From positions 177,330 through 241,329 of the forward strand of contig NZ_VUMG01000004.1 of NCBI RefSeq assembly GCF_009696315.1: DNA of 64,000 nucleotides, in the 5' to 3' direction. Positions 54,876-64,000 of the stretch are shown in pieces. The notes below the pieces were generated by a model. The model was not told the DNA's origin. It saw only the letters and a program-made list of their open reading frames with translations, and made no database searches. The position numbers were made by a program, and so were the translations under genes. Positions within the stretch are counted from its first letter, which is position 1. The number at the start of each line of letters is the position of its first letter. Origin of the DNA: Cutibacterium porci (GTDB lineage: Bacteria > Actinomycetota > Actinomycetes > Propionibacteriales > Propionibacteriaceae).

Positions 54876-56186
54876 TCAGGCCTGTGGCGGTGCCCACTGC
54901 AACTCATGATTGACCGGCCGGTTGCGACGCCTCCTCAGGATGTTAGGCAGTCTCGGCTTTGACAGCTTGGCACCTCGAGCGACCGTGACGGCCATCGGAC
55001 GCAGCACGTTCATGCGATTAATGAGCTGGATCTGACGCGGGCCAGGGTCATCATCCAGGCCACGGACGACCGCGTCACGCAGGTACGCAAGATCGGTCCC
55101 CACGCGCAGGAATTCCAACGTACGCCACCATCGGCGCGGCCCCTGACTGACTGCCACCAACGTCGCCCACTGACGACGCCGCAGAGCCGACAACGTGTCC
55201 GCGTCGGAGGCCGGCAGCCATCCAGCCTTGACGTAATCCCCTAGCCGGTGCCGGATCATCTTGCCTTCCCGCACCGTGCGGATAACGATGAAAACCACCA
55301 CGGAGGCGACGACGCCGAGGGCTACGAACCACAACTTTTTGAGAGCCTGCATCGGCAACACTGAAGAGAACCCGTTGAAAAGCATGTGACCCACGACGGC
55401 CATAACGAACCCCGTTGTCGGAGCAAAGATCCTCACAAGCCGACTGCGTGATCTCAGTCCAAGAGCCAGGCCAATACCCGTCATGCTCGTGAACAGCGGA
55501 TGGCCAAAAGACGTGTAGACCCCCCGCAACAACACGAGCTCCATCAACGCTTGTTTTGGATCCCCAGCTGAAGCCGTCACTCGGGCATAGTTGTCGGCAC
55601 GGGCGTAGTACATGATGTTCTCGACGAACGCAAAGCCAATTGCCGAAAGACCGGCTGCGCTCACCGTCTGAACTACCGAGGTCATCCGCCGCCCGGTAGC
55701 AACGGCCAATGCGAACAGCACGAACGCCTTACAGGATTCTTCGACAAAGGGGGCCGAATACACGGCGGGACCGGCACCCGATGCTGGATCAACCCCGCCG
55801 GCCACTGACAACATCCCAGCCATCCACGTGTTCAGATGCATACTGACCCAGGTCGCCACGCATGCTCCCCAACAAAAGCACAGAAACCATACGTGCAGGT
55901 GCCGGGTTCTGAACCGATCAACACATATAAAGATCGCTGACCACACGGCAGCCGTCGGCCACGCATAATGCAGGCCCAACTTCAAGGACTGATTGGTGAT
56001 ACCAGGGATGACGCCCTTCTGGCCATTCTGCTCGATCTCAGTATCCGCATGCACAACGACGTAGGTATGAATGAGGCAGGCCGCAGAAATCAGCACCAGT
56101 GCGAACAACACCCAGAACCACGGGTTACGCAACAGACGCTGCCACCAGGGACGACGCACAACGGGCGTGGGGGCAACGTACGACAT
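54876..56186 (-). CDS. PrsW-like intramembrane metalloprotease
   Basis: A 436-residue protein with eight or so hydrophobic segments. Family motifs are APFVEESCKAF (EExxK), GFAFVENIMYY (ENxxY), HPLFTSMTGIGLALG and GHMLFNG, the metal-binding residues of PrsW/Rce1-like (CPBP) proteases. In Bacillus PrsW cleaves an anti-sigma factor. The start is placed at 56186 because the open frame further upstream runs into tRNA-Arg. The soluble C-terminus (about 335-436) is lineage-specific and basic. It ends 22 bases before the DynA-like gene, so the three may be one transcript. Confidence 0.82.
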   Translation of the reverse strand: MSYVAPTPVVRRPWWQRLLRNPWFWVLFALVLISAACLIHTYVVVHADTEIEQNGQKGVIPGITNQSLKLGLHYAWPTAAVWSAIFICVDRFRTRHLHVWFLCFCWGACVATWVSMHLNTWMAGMLSVAGGVDPASGAGPAVYSAPFVEESCKAFVLFALAVATGRRMTSVVQTVSAAGLSAIGFAFVENIMYYARADNYARVTASAGDPKQALMELVLLRGVYTSFGHPLFTSMTGIGLALGLRSRSRLVRIFAPTTGFVMAVVGHMLFNGFSSVLPMQALKKLWFVALGVVASVVVFIVIRTVREGKMIRHRLGDYVKAGWLPASDADTLSALRRRQWATLVAVSQGPRRWWRTLEFLRVGTDLAYLRDAVVRGLDDDPGPRQIQLINRMNVLRPMAVTVARGAKLSKPRLPNILRRRRNRPVNHELQWAPPQA

Positions 56187-56266
56187 GAGTGAAAGACTAC
56201 CGGCCGTCCGGGACACTTTTCGATGCGTCGCACCCTCGGACGGTCGAACATGCGAAGAACATATGG

Positions 56267-56339
56267 CGGCCCGGGTGGGAATCGAACCCACGCGCGACAG
56301 ATTAGAAGGCTGCTGCTCTATCCGCTGAGCTACCGGGCC
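56267..56339 (-). tRNA. tRNA-Arg (anticodon TCT)
   Basis: On the minus strand GGCCCGG pairs with CCGGGCC, discriminator G. D arm GCTCAGCGGATAGAGC, anticodon loop CTTCTAA giving TCT, T arm GTGGGTTCGATTCCCAC. CCA is not encoded. Confidence 0.93.
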
Positions 56340-56425
56340 ATATTCGACATCTTATCCGGGTAAGGCCTTGATGACCCAGTCAGCCCAACAAAGTAGGCAC
56401 GTGTTCAACGTCTTAACCTTTCTGC

Positions 56426-57637
56426 GTGACTGATTCGACGCGCACAGATCCTCCCACTCCACCGGTGAAGTGGTCGTCGATCATCGTTTCGGCCTACCTA
56501 CCGACGCTGATGTCCTCCTTGGGCTACGGAGCTGTGATTCCGCTCATCCCACTCACCGCGGTACACATTGGGGCGTCAGCAGCTCTGGCTGCCGCCATCG
56601 CCGCACTCGTCGGTATCGGCCAGATTATCGGCGATGTGCCTGCCGGGTGGCTCGTGACAAGGATCGGTGAGAAGTGGTCCCTCGTGATGGCCATGCTCAT
56701 CGACGCCGTTGCCCTTGTGTCTATGGGGTTGGTGCACCACCTTGGCCTGCTGGCCGCAGCCGTCCTCGTCAATGGCATGGCTGGTGCCGTGTACGGCATT
56801 GCGCGACAGAATTATTTGACGGTGGCGATCCCATACCGATACCGGGCTCGAGCGTTGTCAACCCTCGGTGGGGTGTTCCGAGTGGGGTGGTTCGTCGGCC
56901 CAATGGCGGGAGCGTGGATTCTTCGCGCAGCTTCGATGTCGTGGGCATACGGCTTTGCATCCATCGCCAGTATCTTTGCGGCTGCCGTGACCACTGTCAT
57001 GCCTGACCTTCCCCCAGTCGATACCCCGCAAACTGCCGTCGCGGATGCCCCCACCAAGATCTCGACGTGGACGATCGCTACACAAAACTCCAGAGTTCTA
57101 TGGACGACGGGACTGGGAGTGACGGCCCTCATGGTCGTCAGATCGGCGCGGCGTTCCCTGCTGCCACTGTGGTGCCACGCCAACGGCTTAACCCCAGCCA
57201 CCACAGATCTCATCTACGCCTGGTCGATGGCCGCCGATGTCCTTCTCTTTCTGCCTGGCGGAGCCCTGATGGACAAATTCGGACGCTGGTGGGTCGCCGT
57301 GCCGTCAATATTCATCCAGGCCGTCGCACTTCTCACATTGCCGCTGGCCCACACAACGGTGACGATCGGCATCGTCGCCCTCATCATCGGCATTGGGAAC
57401 GGCGCGAGTTCCGGCATCGTCATGACGCTAGGATCCGACGCGTCTCCCGACGTCGGACGCCCTCAGTTCCTAGCAGCGTGGCGACTCCTCTCCGACACGG
57501 GCTCAGCGATGGGGCCAATCGTCGTCACCCTCGTCACCCTGGCGTGGCCGCTCTCGGCAGCCAGCATCGTGATGTCGATTATTGGCCTGGTCGGCAGCTA
57601 CTGGATGGGGCGTTGGGTGCCGCGCGGCACACGGTGA
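56426..57637 (+). CDS. Major facilitator superfamily transporter
   Basis: A 403-residue protein with twelve predicted hydrophobic helices. Between helices 2 and 3 is the MFS signature GDVPAGWLVTRIGEKWSLVM (G-x4-D-like; GxLaDRxGrk form). A second copy of the motif, GGALMDKFGRWWVAVPS, lies after helix 8. It is likely an exporter or a sugar/drug transporter; the substrate is not visible. The GTG start at 56426 has no clear ribosome binding site, and a leaderless or weakly translated start is possible. It is followed by orn, 63 bases downstream. Confidence 0.88.
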   Translation: MTDSTRTDPPTPPVKWSSIIVSAYLPTLMSSLGYGAVIPLIPLTAVHIGASAALAAAIAALVGIGQIIGDVPAGWLVTRIGEKWSLVMAMLIDAVALVSMGLVHHLGLLAAAVLVNGMAGAVYGIARQNYLTVAIPYRYRARALSTLGGVFRVGWFVGPMAGAWILRAASMSWAYGFASIASIFAAAVTTVMPDLPPVDTPQTAVADAPTKISTWTIATQNSRVLWTTGLGVTALMVVRSARRSLLPLWCHANGLTPATTDLIYAWSMAADVLLFLPGGALMDKFGRWWVAVPSIFIQAVALLTLPLAHTTVTIGIVALIIGIGNGASSGIVMTLGSDASPDVGRPQFLAAWRLLSDTGSAMGPIVVTLVTLAWPLSAASIVMSIIGLVGSYWMGRWVPRGTR

Positions 57638-57700
57638 CGACCACCATCCTCACCAGTGACCTGTCACAGCCACCAACTAGGCTGTGTTGCTGTGAGAGAC

Positions 57701-58309
57701 ATGTTGGTGTGGATCGATTGCGAGATGACCGGGCTCGACTTGGCCCATGACGGGCTCATTGAGGTGGCCGCACTGGTCACCGATGGGCAGCTCAACGTCC
57801 AAGGTGAGGGGGTAGACGTCATCATTAAGCCCGAACCACAGTGGCTCGAGCACATGAACGACTTCGTGCGCGATATGCACACCAGGTCCGGCCTCCTTGA
57901 AGAATTGGACAACGGACTGACGATGGCACAAGCCCAGGAACAGGTGCTCGACTACATTCGCAGTTATGTCCCGCAGGCTGGCAAAGCACCGTTAGCTGGC
58001 AACACCATCGGCACCGACCGCTCTTTCCTAGCCAAGGACATGCCGGAAGTCGAGTCCTACGTGCACTACCGCAATGTCGATGTCTCCTCTATCAAGGAAT
58101 TGGCACGACGCTGGTATCCGCGCGCTTTCGGGCACTCCCCGGAAAAACAAGGTCACCACCGAGCGTTAACTGACATCGAGGAATCCATCGAGGAGCTCAT
58201 GTATTGGCGCGAGGCGCTCATGGTTGCTTCCCCCGGCCCAGAGGCCACCCGTTGTGACGAGATCGCAGCCAAATATCAGGGCCTCCTCACCGGGGCTGGC
58301 AGGGACTGA
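57701..58309 (+). CDS. orn: Oligoribonuclease
   Basis: A 202-residue DEDDh exonuclease. The Exo I motif is WIDCEMTGLDL; KPEPQWLEHMNDFVRDMHTR is the Orn-specific segment; Exo II lies near TIGTDRSFLAKDMP and Exo III is HHRALTDIEESIEEL. It degrades 2- to 5-nucleotide RNA to mononucleotides, finishing RNA turnover and cyclic-di-nucleotide breakdown. GAGAG lies before ATG 57701; a GTG at 57692 three codons earlier is possible. Confidence 0.95.
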   Translation: MLVWIDCEMTGLDLAHDGLIEVAALVTDGQLNVQGEGVDVIIKPEPQWLEHMNDFVRDMHTRSGLLEELDNGLTMAQAQEQVLDYIRSYVPQAGKAPLAGNTIGTDRSFLAKDMPEVESYVHYRNVDVSSIKELARRWYPRAFGHSPEKQGHHRALTDIEESIEELMYWREALMVASPGPEATRCDEIAAKYQGLLTGAGRD

Positions 58310-58390
58310 CGCCGGGGAGCGGGAACGCCGAAGTTGCATTCTCGCTCCAGAACTCGGTACCCTTCACTGGTTGCCTGACACAGGCACGTG

Positions 58391-58463
58391 GTGGCTATAG
58401 CTCAGTCGGTAGAGCACCTGGTTGTGGTCCAGGGGGTCGCGGGTTCAAGTCCCGTTAGCCACC
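58391..58463 (+). tRNA. tRNA-His (anticodon GTG)
   Basis: GTGGCTA pairs with TAGCCAC and C73 follows. The base before the acceptor (58390) is G, giving the G-1:C73 pair required by histidyl-tRNA synthetase. The anticodon loop TTGTGGT gives GTG, and the T arm is GCGGGTTCAAGTCCCGT. Confidence 0.95.
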
Positions 58464-58508
58464 CTGAGTTGAGTGGGAAGACGGTTCTTCGCCCCTCACG
58501 GTTTGTCG

Positions 58509-59849
58509 TCAGCTGCGTAGTGTGTCCAACAGCTCGTCGATTTCTCCAAATCTTTCGACCGTCGGTGAGTCGATGACGTCACCTCGGGTTATCACCTTCT
58601 CAACCCCTTCCAGGGCACGCAGGTTATCGAGAGGATTAGCTCCCAACACCAGCAGGTCGGCGGACAGACCCGGTTCAATCGCACCCGTGACAGAGTCCAG
58701 GCCAAGCATTCTGGCATTAACCCTCGTCACGGCCTCCAACGCCCTGGCGGTCGACAATCCCGCTCGCGACACCACCAAATCGAGCTCACGCCACATGGCG
58801 TAATGCGGCGTGAACGTCATCGACGAATCCATACCCGACCCAAGCACCACGTCGTTCTTGATTGCATCGCGAATACCTTGGGTCATTGAATCTACGACGA
58901 TCCGAGCATTCTCCCTGACGACCTCGCTGGCCCCGGTGATCTCCGTATCAATTTCGACAAGTGGCACCGCTGCCAACAGCGTCGCGTCAAGTGCTGACCA
59001 CCCACGCAACGACTTCGGATTGTCGTGGAACAGCTCAACAATCTCGTCTGTCATCGCCGAGCCGTGTTCGATGGTGTCGACGCCGGCTTTGAGCGACCGC
59101 AACACTCCCTCGGGACTCTGGGCGTGGGCAGCGACAAGCACCCCTGCCGAGTGAGCCTCATCGCAAATCGCTGTCATTTCCTCAACAGTCATCTGAGGCC
59201 GCCCAGCCTCACCCACGACCTTGGCGTCAGTGACACCACCCGTTGCGGCAATTTTGATCGAGGTTGCTCCCAAACGCAGGTTTTGGCGTACCGCCTTGCG
59301 CCCCTCCCACGGCGCATCAACGATTCGGGCGAGTCCAAACTCAGACCCATGGCCACCCGTCGTAGCTAACAGCGGCCCCGACGCCGTCATTCTCGGCCCT
59401 AGCCATGTCCTCCTTTCGCTGTCTCGCCCCAGCGTGATGGCCTCGTTGTCGTATTCGCCGAGGCAACGCATCGTCGTCACGCCCGAGTTGAGTTCACATT
59501 CCACGAATCCACGCGCACGCTCCCGCAACATGGGACGCCCCAACGGTGTCTTCCAGAACGCTACGATGGCACGCGCTGCAGGCGGAATCATGAGCGCCTG
59601 AGGCAGTGGCCGACCATCAGCCATGACGTGGGCGTGAGCGTTGATGAGCCCGGGCATGACCCACTTCCCAGCACAGTCGATCTGCCGCTGTACTGATGCC
59701 GCTCGATCGACGAGCTCGTGGCTCGGTCCCACGGCCGTGATTGAGCCGTTCTCGCCGACAAGCACCGTATGATCCGTCAGCACAGTACCGCCACGATCAC
59801 ACGTCAGTAGGTTCGCACCGGTGAGGGCAAGTGTCGTAGTCATCGTCAT
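58509..59849 (-). CDS. Amidohydrolase family protein
   Basis: A 446-residue protein. The metal site has H-x-H in INAHAHVMADG, the carboxylated-Lys region KIAATGGV, His residues in VAAHAQSPEG and IEHGSAMTDE, and the last Asp in GSGMDSSMT. The pattern fits the imidazolonepropionase-like / Xaa-Pro dipeptidase-like branch of the superfamily. GAGGAG lies shortly before the ATG at 59849; an ATG six bases later is also possible. It is divergent from the amino-acid permease by 111 bases; a dipeptidase working with amino-acid uptake would fit, as inference. Confidence 0.85.
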   Translation of the reverse strand: MTMTTTLALTGANLLTCDRGGTVLTDHTVLVGENGSITAVGPSHELVDRAASVQRQIDCAGKWVMPGLINAHAHVMADGRPLPQALMIPPAARAIVAFWKTPLGRPMLRERARGFVECELNSGVTTMRCLGEYDNEAITLGRDSERRTWLGPRMTASGPLLATTGGHGSEFGLARIVDAPWEGRKAVRQNLRLGATSIKIAATGGVTDAKVVGEAGRPQMTVEEMTAICDEAHSAGVLVAAHAQSPEGVLRSLKAGVDTIEHGSAMTDEIVELFHDNPKSLRGWSALDATLLAAVPLVEIDTEITGASEVVRENARIVVDSMTQGIRDAIKNDVVLGSGMDSSMTFTPHYAMWRELDLVVSRAGLSTARALEAVTRVNARMLGLDSVTGAIEPGLSADLLVLGANPLDNLRALEGVEKVITRGDVIDSPTVERFGEIDELLDTLRS

Positions 59850-59960
59850 TAACTCCTCGCAAAACGACGCTTTACCCGACATTGTCCAAAACCCTACCGG
59901 GAGAGTCCACGATGTGAAATGTGAGATTCTTTACCACTCGCGACCCCTCAGAGGGACACA

Positions 59961-61388
59961 ATGCTCCCCATGACTGTGGAGAATCAGAATTCTGCCGCTG
60001 CAGAGCAACGCCTCCGGCGAAGCCTCAGCAATAGGCACATCCAACTCATTGCCATTGGCGGCGCCATCGGTACTGGCTTGTTTATGGGCTCCGGCAAGTC
60101 CATCCACACCGCCGGTCCAAGCATCGTGGTGGCCTACTTCGTCATCGGCGCCATGCTCTTCTTCGTCATGCGCGCCATGGGCGAATTGTTACTGCATAAC
60201 CTGCAATGGAAATCTTTTCAAGACTTTGCCGCTGACCTCCTTGGCCCGTGGGCAGGATTCTTCTTGGGATGGACGTACTGGTTGTGTTGGGTTGTCACAG
60301 GCATGGCCGATGTCATCGCCATTACCTCATATTGGAATTTCTGGACCCACGACCACACCTGGGCCTTCATTCTTACCGCGGCGACGCTCGTCGTACTCCT
60401 CGCCCTCAACCTCTTGACGGTAAGGCTTTTCGGTGAGCTAGAGTTCTGGTTCGCGCTTATCAAGATCGTCGCTATTCTTATCCTCATTGTGGTAGCGATT
60501 GTGCTTGTCATCATGGGATTTACCTCGGCCAATGGCTACAAAGCATCAGTGTCGAATCTGTGGTCCCACGGGGGTTTCGCTCCACGCGGCTGGAACGGAT
60601 TTTTCGGGGGCTTCCAGATCGCGGTCTTTGCCTATGTCGGTATTGAATTAGTTGGCACCACTTCCGCCGAGACTGCGAATCCTCGAAAGACGATGCCGAA
60701 AGCCATCAACGCTGTGCCGGTTCGTGTTCTCGTGTTTTACGTTGCTGCTCTACTCGCCATGATGTGTGTCACCCCATGGAATCTCATCCAGACCGATTCC
60801 TCCCCCTTTGTCCAAATGTTCGGACTCATCGGATTCACGGCGGCGGCCGGTGTCATGAACTTTGTCGTCCTTACCTCGGCGGCATCAAGCGCGAACTCAG
60901 GCGTCTACTCGACGTCTCGCATGCTCTACGGTCTAGCCCACAAGGGAATGGCGTCCCGAGCTTTCGGAAAACTATCGCGCCACGGCGTTCCCGGCTGGGG
61001 TCTGTTTTGCACCGTCATCCTTATCGGATCCGCTCTCATCCTCGCTGCGAAAGATTCGGTCGTAGAGGCATTCACACTCGTCACAACTGTCTCAGCAGTG
61101 CTGTTCATCTTCGTATGGAGCATGATTCTCGTCAGCCATATTGTCCACGTACGGCGCAACCCGCAGGCTCACGCTGAGTCGATCTACCCGATGCCAGGAG
61201 CTCATGTCATGCCATGGGTCGTGCTTGCTTTCTTCGTCTTTGTCATTGTCCTGCTTACCAAGGCTGACGACACGCTTCAGGCCCTGCTGGCTACTCCAAT
61301 ATGGTTCGTCGTGCTGGGCATTGCCTGGGCGATCGTTCGACGCCGTTCCCATCACGACGACCTCGAAACTGAACTACCGACAGACTGA
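59961..61388 (+). CDS. Amino-acid permease, CycA-like (APC superfamily)
   Basis: A 475-residue protein with twelve hydrophobic segments. The family start NRHIQLIAIGGAIGTGLFMG holds the conserved substrate-binding Gly-rich helix 1; GSGKSIHTAGPSIVVAYFV, AETANPRKTMPKAIN and WSMILVSHIVHVRRNPQ are further signatures of the CycA/AnsP/D-serine-D-alanine-glycine group. GAGGGACACA precedes the ATG. It brings in small neutral amino acids by proton symport; the exact substrate is not certain. The next 780 bases hold only the kinase remnant. Confidence 0.9.
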   Translation: MLPMTVENQNSAAAEQRLRRSLSNRHIQLIAIGGAIGTGLFMGSGKSIHTAGPSIVVAYFVIGAMLFFVMRAMGELLLHNLQWKSFQDFAADLLGPWAGFFLGWTYWLCWVVTGMADVIAITSYWNFWTHDHTWAFILTAATLVVLLALNLLTVRLFGELEFWFALIKIVAILILIVVAIVLVIMGFTSANGYKASVSNLWSHGGFAPRGWNGFFGGFQIAVFAYVGIELVGTTSAETANPRKTMPKAINAVPVRVLVFYVAALLAMMCVTPWNLIQTDSSPFVQMFGLIGFTAAAGVMNFVVLTSAASSANSGVYSTSRMLYGLAHKGMASRAFGKLSRHGVPGWGLFCTVILIGSALILAAKDSVVEAFTLVTTVSAVLFIFVWSMILVSHIVHVRRNPQAHAESIYPMPGAHVMPWVVLAFFVFVIVLLTKADDTLQALLATPIWFVVLGIAWAIVRRRSHHDDLETELPTD

Positions 61389-61432
61389 GCCCTCGCTGCG
61401 GCGCAACAGCGTGTGCGATTATCGGGGTGCAT

Positions 61433-62010
61433 CATGTCTGGGCGCCAACGGCGAATCGGCGGCAAAGCGAGTCGGTAGCCGTTATGTTCTCGATGATGTA
61501 CTCGGGCGAGACTGGCACAGTGTGGCGTGGCCATGATGTCAACGACGGAAGTCCAGACCACCGCCTCGATCAACGCACAGCGGCCAGTCTGGGAATCGAG
61601 ATTTGCCAAGCTCTTACTGCAATTCACCGCGTCGGTATTCGATCTCGACATCACGCCGGCGAATATCCTCATTGAGGCCCCCGTGAACGTCTGCGGAACG
61701 CGGATTACTCATTTCGGGGCCTCCGAAATGGTCGCCTTCACAGGCCGCGCGAAATCACTGGCACCCCTATTATCAAGCTCCCGAAGTCGCAGTCGGTCGG
61801 AGGTCAACAGCTGCCAGCGATTTGTACTCATGGGGTGTCACTCGCTACGAGATGCTCGCCAGTCACGTCCCGTTTCAGCCGGATTCAGCCGGAATCCTGC
61901 ACCGTGATCAGCCGCCACAATTCATTCCCGACGTCGATCCACGCTTGTGGAGATGTGCCTGGAACTGGTGCGGTCTGCGCCAGAAAACCACCGCTTCGCC
62001 ATTGATGTGA
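61433..62010 (+). pseudogene. Decayed Ser/Thr protein kinase (Pkn-type)
   Basis: Kinase subdomains are scattered over all three frames. VGSRYVLDDVLGRDWHSVAW (glycine loop) and, one frame on, TVWRGHD lie at about 61470-61540. The subdomain V/VI region ICQALTAIHRVGI continues as DLDITPANILIEAP in another frame, where the catalytic HRD is lost, and ITHFGASEMV stands for DFG. Then SDLYSWGVTRYEMLASHVPF (subdomain IX-X) follows. At least three frameshifts, and a stop just after the start region, leave no intact product. GC content is ordinary. It seems to be a genuine gene that decayed in place. Confidence 0.75.
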
Positions 62011-62165
62011 TGGACCCGGGAGCCGAGAAGTCACGGCGCTTTTCCTGCAATACTGTCGGTCACAATATCGACTGTTGCAGCAAGGACTTCGAGGTATATC
62101 TCGTCATACCCGCATAGACGGCACACAGTCCGGATAGCCGACCCAGCTATGAAATAATTTTGGCC

Positions 62166-63425
62166 ATGAGGCGGCGAACAATCATCGCGACAGGTTTGAG
62201 CGCGCCGTTGGCCGGATGTGTTGCACAAGGCGACCAACCCGAGAAGCCACCTTCCACCACGGCCGCTGCGCCACAGGCTCCTTCTGCCATCCCGGCAGCA
62301 TCCTCACCAACCCCGACGCCGTCACCCGTAAGCCCAACCCCGACTCCATCCGAGGCCTCGACGCCTGCCGTCAATCCGACACCAATCCGTCAGGATCCGC
62401 GCGCCGCCAAGATCGTCAAGAAGTTATCCCTTGAGCAACGGGCCGGCCAGTGCATCCTCATTGGTGCGGTGCCGTCAGACTCCCCCGAGTACATCGCTAA
62501 CCTCATTGACACCCAATGCCTAGCCGGAATCTTCCTGCTGGGTCACTGGACAAGCAGATCCAAGCTTGAGGCCATGCTCAGCACTGTTAACAGTGTCAGT
62601 CCTCAGGGCATCAAGCCCATCGTTGCGACTGACCACGAAGGCGGCGAGATCCAAAACATCCGGGTGCCGGGAGTCAATCTCTTGCCGAGCCAGGAATCCC
62701 TAGCCAGGATGTCCCCTGCCAAGGTCACGTCAGTGGTGGCGACCGGTGCTCGTCAACTCGCCAAACTCGGCGTCCATATGATCTTCTCCCCTGTAGCAGA
62801 CGTCATCGACCCTGAGCTCGGGATACGCAATAAGCCAATAGCCAAGCATCATCGTGGCTTCGGAACCGATCCACACATGTGCGGGCAATACTCGGCTGCC
62901 GTCATTGCAGGGCACCGGAAAGCCGGCATCATTTCGACTACGAAGCATTTCCCCGGTATCGGGCGAATCGTCGAGGACACTGACTTCAAGTCAGCCGGGA
63001 TCACCGACAGCAAGACCACACGTCACGACCAGTATCTCGAATCCTTCCGGATGGCCCTCGGCGCTGGATCTGAAGCCGTTATGGTCGCATCTGCGTACTA
63101 TTCGAGAATTAATCCCGGCACCCCTGGATTATTCTCATCGACAATCATGACAGACATGTTGCGTGGAGATTTCGGTTATCAAGGGCTTATCGTATCTGAC
63201 GACCTGGGTAGTTCGGTATCAGTATTCTCAGTCGACGGTGGCCACCGGGCAAGCAAATTCGTTTCCGCCGGCGGTGATCTAGCTATCACCGCCGACCCCG
63301 GGCTTGCCAGGCCCATGATTCGAGCGTTGATGTCAATTGCGACATCTACCTCGGGAAAGAAACGCCTCACTGACGCTGCTAGCCATGTCATCAACATCAA
63401 ACTGGCGCATTCACTGACAATGTGA
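62166..63425 (+). CDS. Secreted GH3 beta-N-acetylhexosaminidase-like lipoprotein
   Basis: A 419-residue protein. A twin-Arg-containing signal (MRRRTIIATGLSAPLAGC) has a lipobox LAGC, so it is probably lipid-anchored outside the membrane. A Pro/Thr/Ser linker (about 30-75) is followed by the GH3 domain: VATDHEGGEIQNIRVPG, FSPVADV, TKHFPGIGR (the KHFPG-H/D site of NagZ-type enzymes; the usual G-D/H after KHFPG is G-x-G-R here) and VSDDLGSS (nucleophile Asp). Such enzymes trim muropeptides or glycans. It follows the kinase remnant. The start codon lies after a weak ribosome binding site; an in-frame TTG is six bases earlier. Confidence 0.85.
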   Translation: MRRRTIIATGLSAPLAGCVAQGDQPEKPPSTTAAAPQAPSAIPAASSPTPTPSPVSPTPTPSEASTPAVNPTPIRQDPRAAKIVKKLSLEQRAGQCILIGAVPSDSPEYIANLIDTQCLAGIFLLGHWTSRSKLEAMLSTVNSVSPQGIKPIVATDHEGGEIQNIRVPGVNLLPSQESLARMSPAKVTSVVATGARQLAKLGVHMIFSPVADVIDPELGIRNKPIAKHHRGFGTDPHMCGQYSAAVIAGHRKAGIISTTKHFPGIGRIVEDTDFKSAGITDSKTTRHDQYLESFRMALGAGSEAVMVASAYYSRINPGTPGLFSSTIMTDMLRGDFGYQGLIVSDDLGSSVSVFSVDGGHRASKFVSAGGDLAITADPGLARPMIRALMSIATSTSGKKRLTDAASHVINIKLAHSLTM

Positions 63426-64000
63426 AAGGAGCATGAATCGTGGCTTAGGGCGCTGGGACCCCAGGCAGCTCTCGCAGCCAACCAGGTCATGGCCAATAAA
63501 CAGCGCGGCCCCGCCATTGTGTAAGACTTGGCTAAGTCGCCCCCATCCGTCTCGGCAGCATGGCAGGTATTGGACCTCTCAACCTAGAGACCACATCCGA
63601 CCTTGCTAGTACAATCCACGCTATTCCCGTGAGCGATAGTTGCACACGAAGCATTCCCAGGCGGTACAACGGTTTCCTTGGCGGCGTCTGTCACCAAAAC
63701 CGACAACTACAGACATACCTTTTCGTCCGGGGAAGCAACGCCCCATCCAATAGCGCACGGAATCACGGAGGCACAACTGCGGTCCGGCTATTCCAAACTC
63801 ACGCTATCCGACGTCACCTGCCAAGCCACGAATATCCTGCACACACTCAAGCCGACCCCTGCGGAAACTTTCCTCGGTGTGTCGCAGGGATGGCCGAGTG
63901 GTGATGTTGCGGGTTAGTGACGCGTCTACTGGTGTATGAGTGGCATCAACGATGGTGTGAGGTGTGTCGATCGCGGTGTTGGGGTGGTGGGTTTCGGTAG
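63426..64000. other. 575-base stretch without a confident gene
   Basis: After the GH3 stop a frame continues (KEHESWLRALGPQAAL) and soon ends. A longer open frame runs from about 63633 to 63917 (AIVAHEAFPGGTTVSLAASV, then LHTLKPTPAETFLGVSQG) but lacks an ATG; TTG 63678 is the only candidate start. Codon use is plausible and I know no relative. It may be the remains of another secreted protein. The last 80 bases hold no frame of note before the window ends. Confidence 0.4.

Noticed and set aside
63888..63910. tRNA-like start (GGATGGCCGAGTGGT)
   Set aside because: No matching acceptor, anticodon or T arm follows, so it is not a tRNA gene.

Overview
The window is high-GC (roughly 60%) bacterial DNA. 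Its gene content is that of an actinobacterium of the Propionibacteriaceae, most likely Cutibacterium acnes or a close relative. The grounds are the MprF-LysU fusion LysX, a mycothiol-era Rv2466c-type oxidoreductase, an Eis-like acetyltransferase, RpiB of the mycobacterial type, an NAD-dependent LigA, and a DynA/DynB-like GTPase pair beside ssb. The species name is inference from remembered gene content, not a database result.

Layout. Positions 1-4.0 kb: start of a probable clpP, an AI-2E family membrane protein, trigger factor (tig), and a ClbS/DfsB-like protein, all on the minus strand. Positions 4.1-24.15 kb: an accessory region between tRNA-Gly(TCC) and tRNA-Pro(TGG). It opens with decayed transposase and Abi-like fragments, then a leader of about 0.5 kb with a 23-bp tandem repeat and three palindromes. 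Next comes a plus-strand operon of four very large, overlapping genes (5.3-21.5 kb): a SNF2-type helicase, an N6-adenine DNA methyltransferase of 1552 residues, a DEAD-box/DUF1998 helicase of 2130 residues with a nuclease-like C-terminus, and a UvrD-type helicase with a RelE/ParE-like N-terminus. A convergent membrane-anchored HIRAN protein and a decayed DUF2335 gene finish the region. I read the four-gene operon as a DISARM/Druantia-like anti-phage system of unusual architecture; it is the main item of interest here.

Positions 24.3-36.1 kb: an alpha/beta hydrolase and lysX, an orphan protein and a Nei/Fpg DNA glycosylase, rpiB, an Eis-like acetyltransferase, ligA and the Rv2466c-like oxidoreductase. 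Positions 36.3-49 kb: aminopeptidase N, 6-phosphogluconate dehydrogenase, a GH13 alpha-glucosidase, an acyl-CoA synthetase/double-hotdog thioesterase operon divergent from a MarR regulator, and a large FAD/Fe-S D-lactate-type dehydrogenase. Positions 49-56.3 kb: ettA, ssb with two DnaA boxes upstream, two dynamin-like GTPases, a PrsW-like membrane protease and tRNA-Arg. Positions 56.4-64 kb: an MFS exporter, oligoribonuclease, tRNA-His, an amidohydrolase, a CycA-like permease, a decayed Ser/Thr kinase gene, a GH3 lipoprotein, and about 0.6 kb with no gene I can name.

Most of the window is housekeeping sequence with tight operons, overlapping stops and hairpins between convergent genes. The 4.1-24.1 kb segment stands apart through its decayed mobile and defence-gene fragments and its giant nucleic-acid enzymes. 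The operon itself has GC-rich codons like the rest of the chromosome, so if it was acquired, it is not recent by composition.
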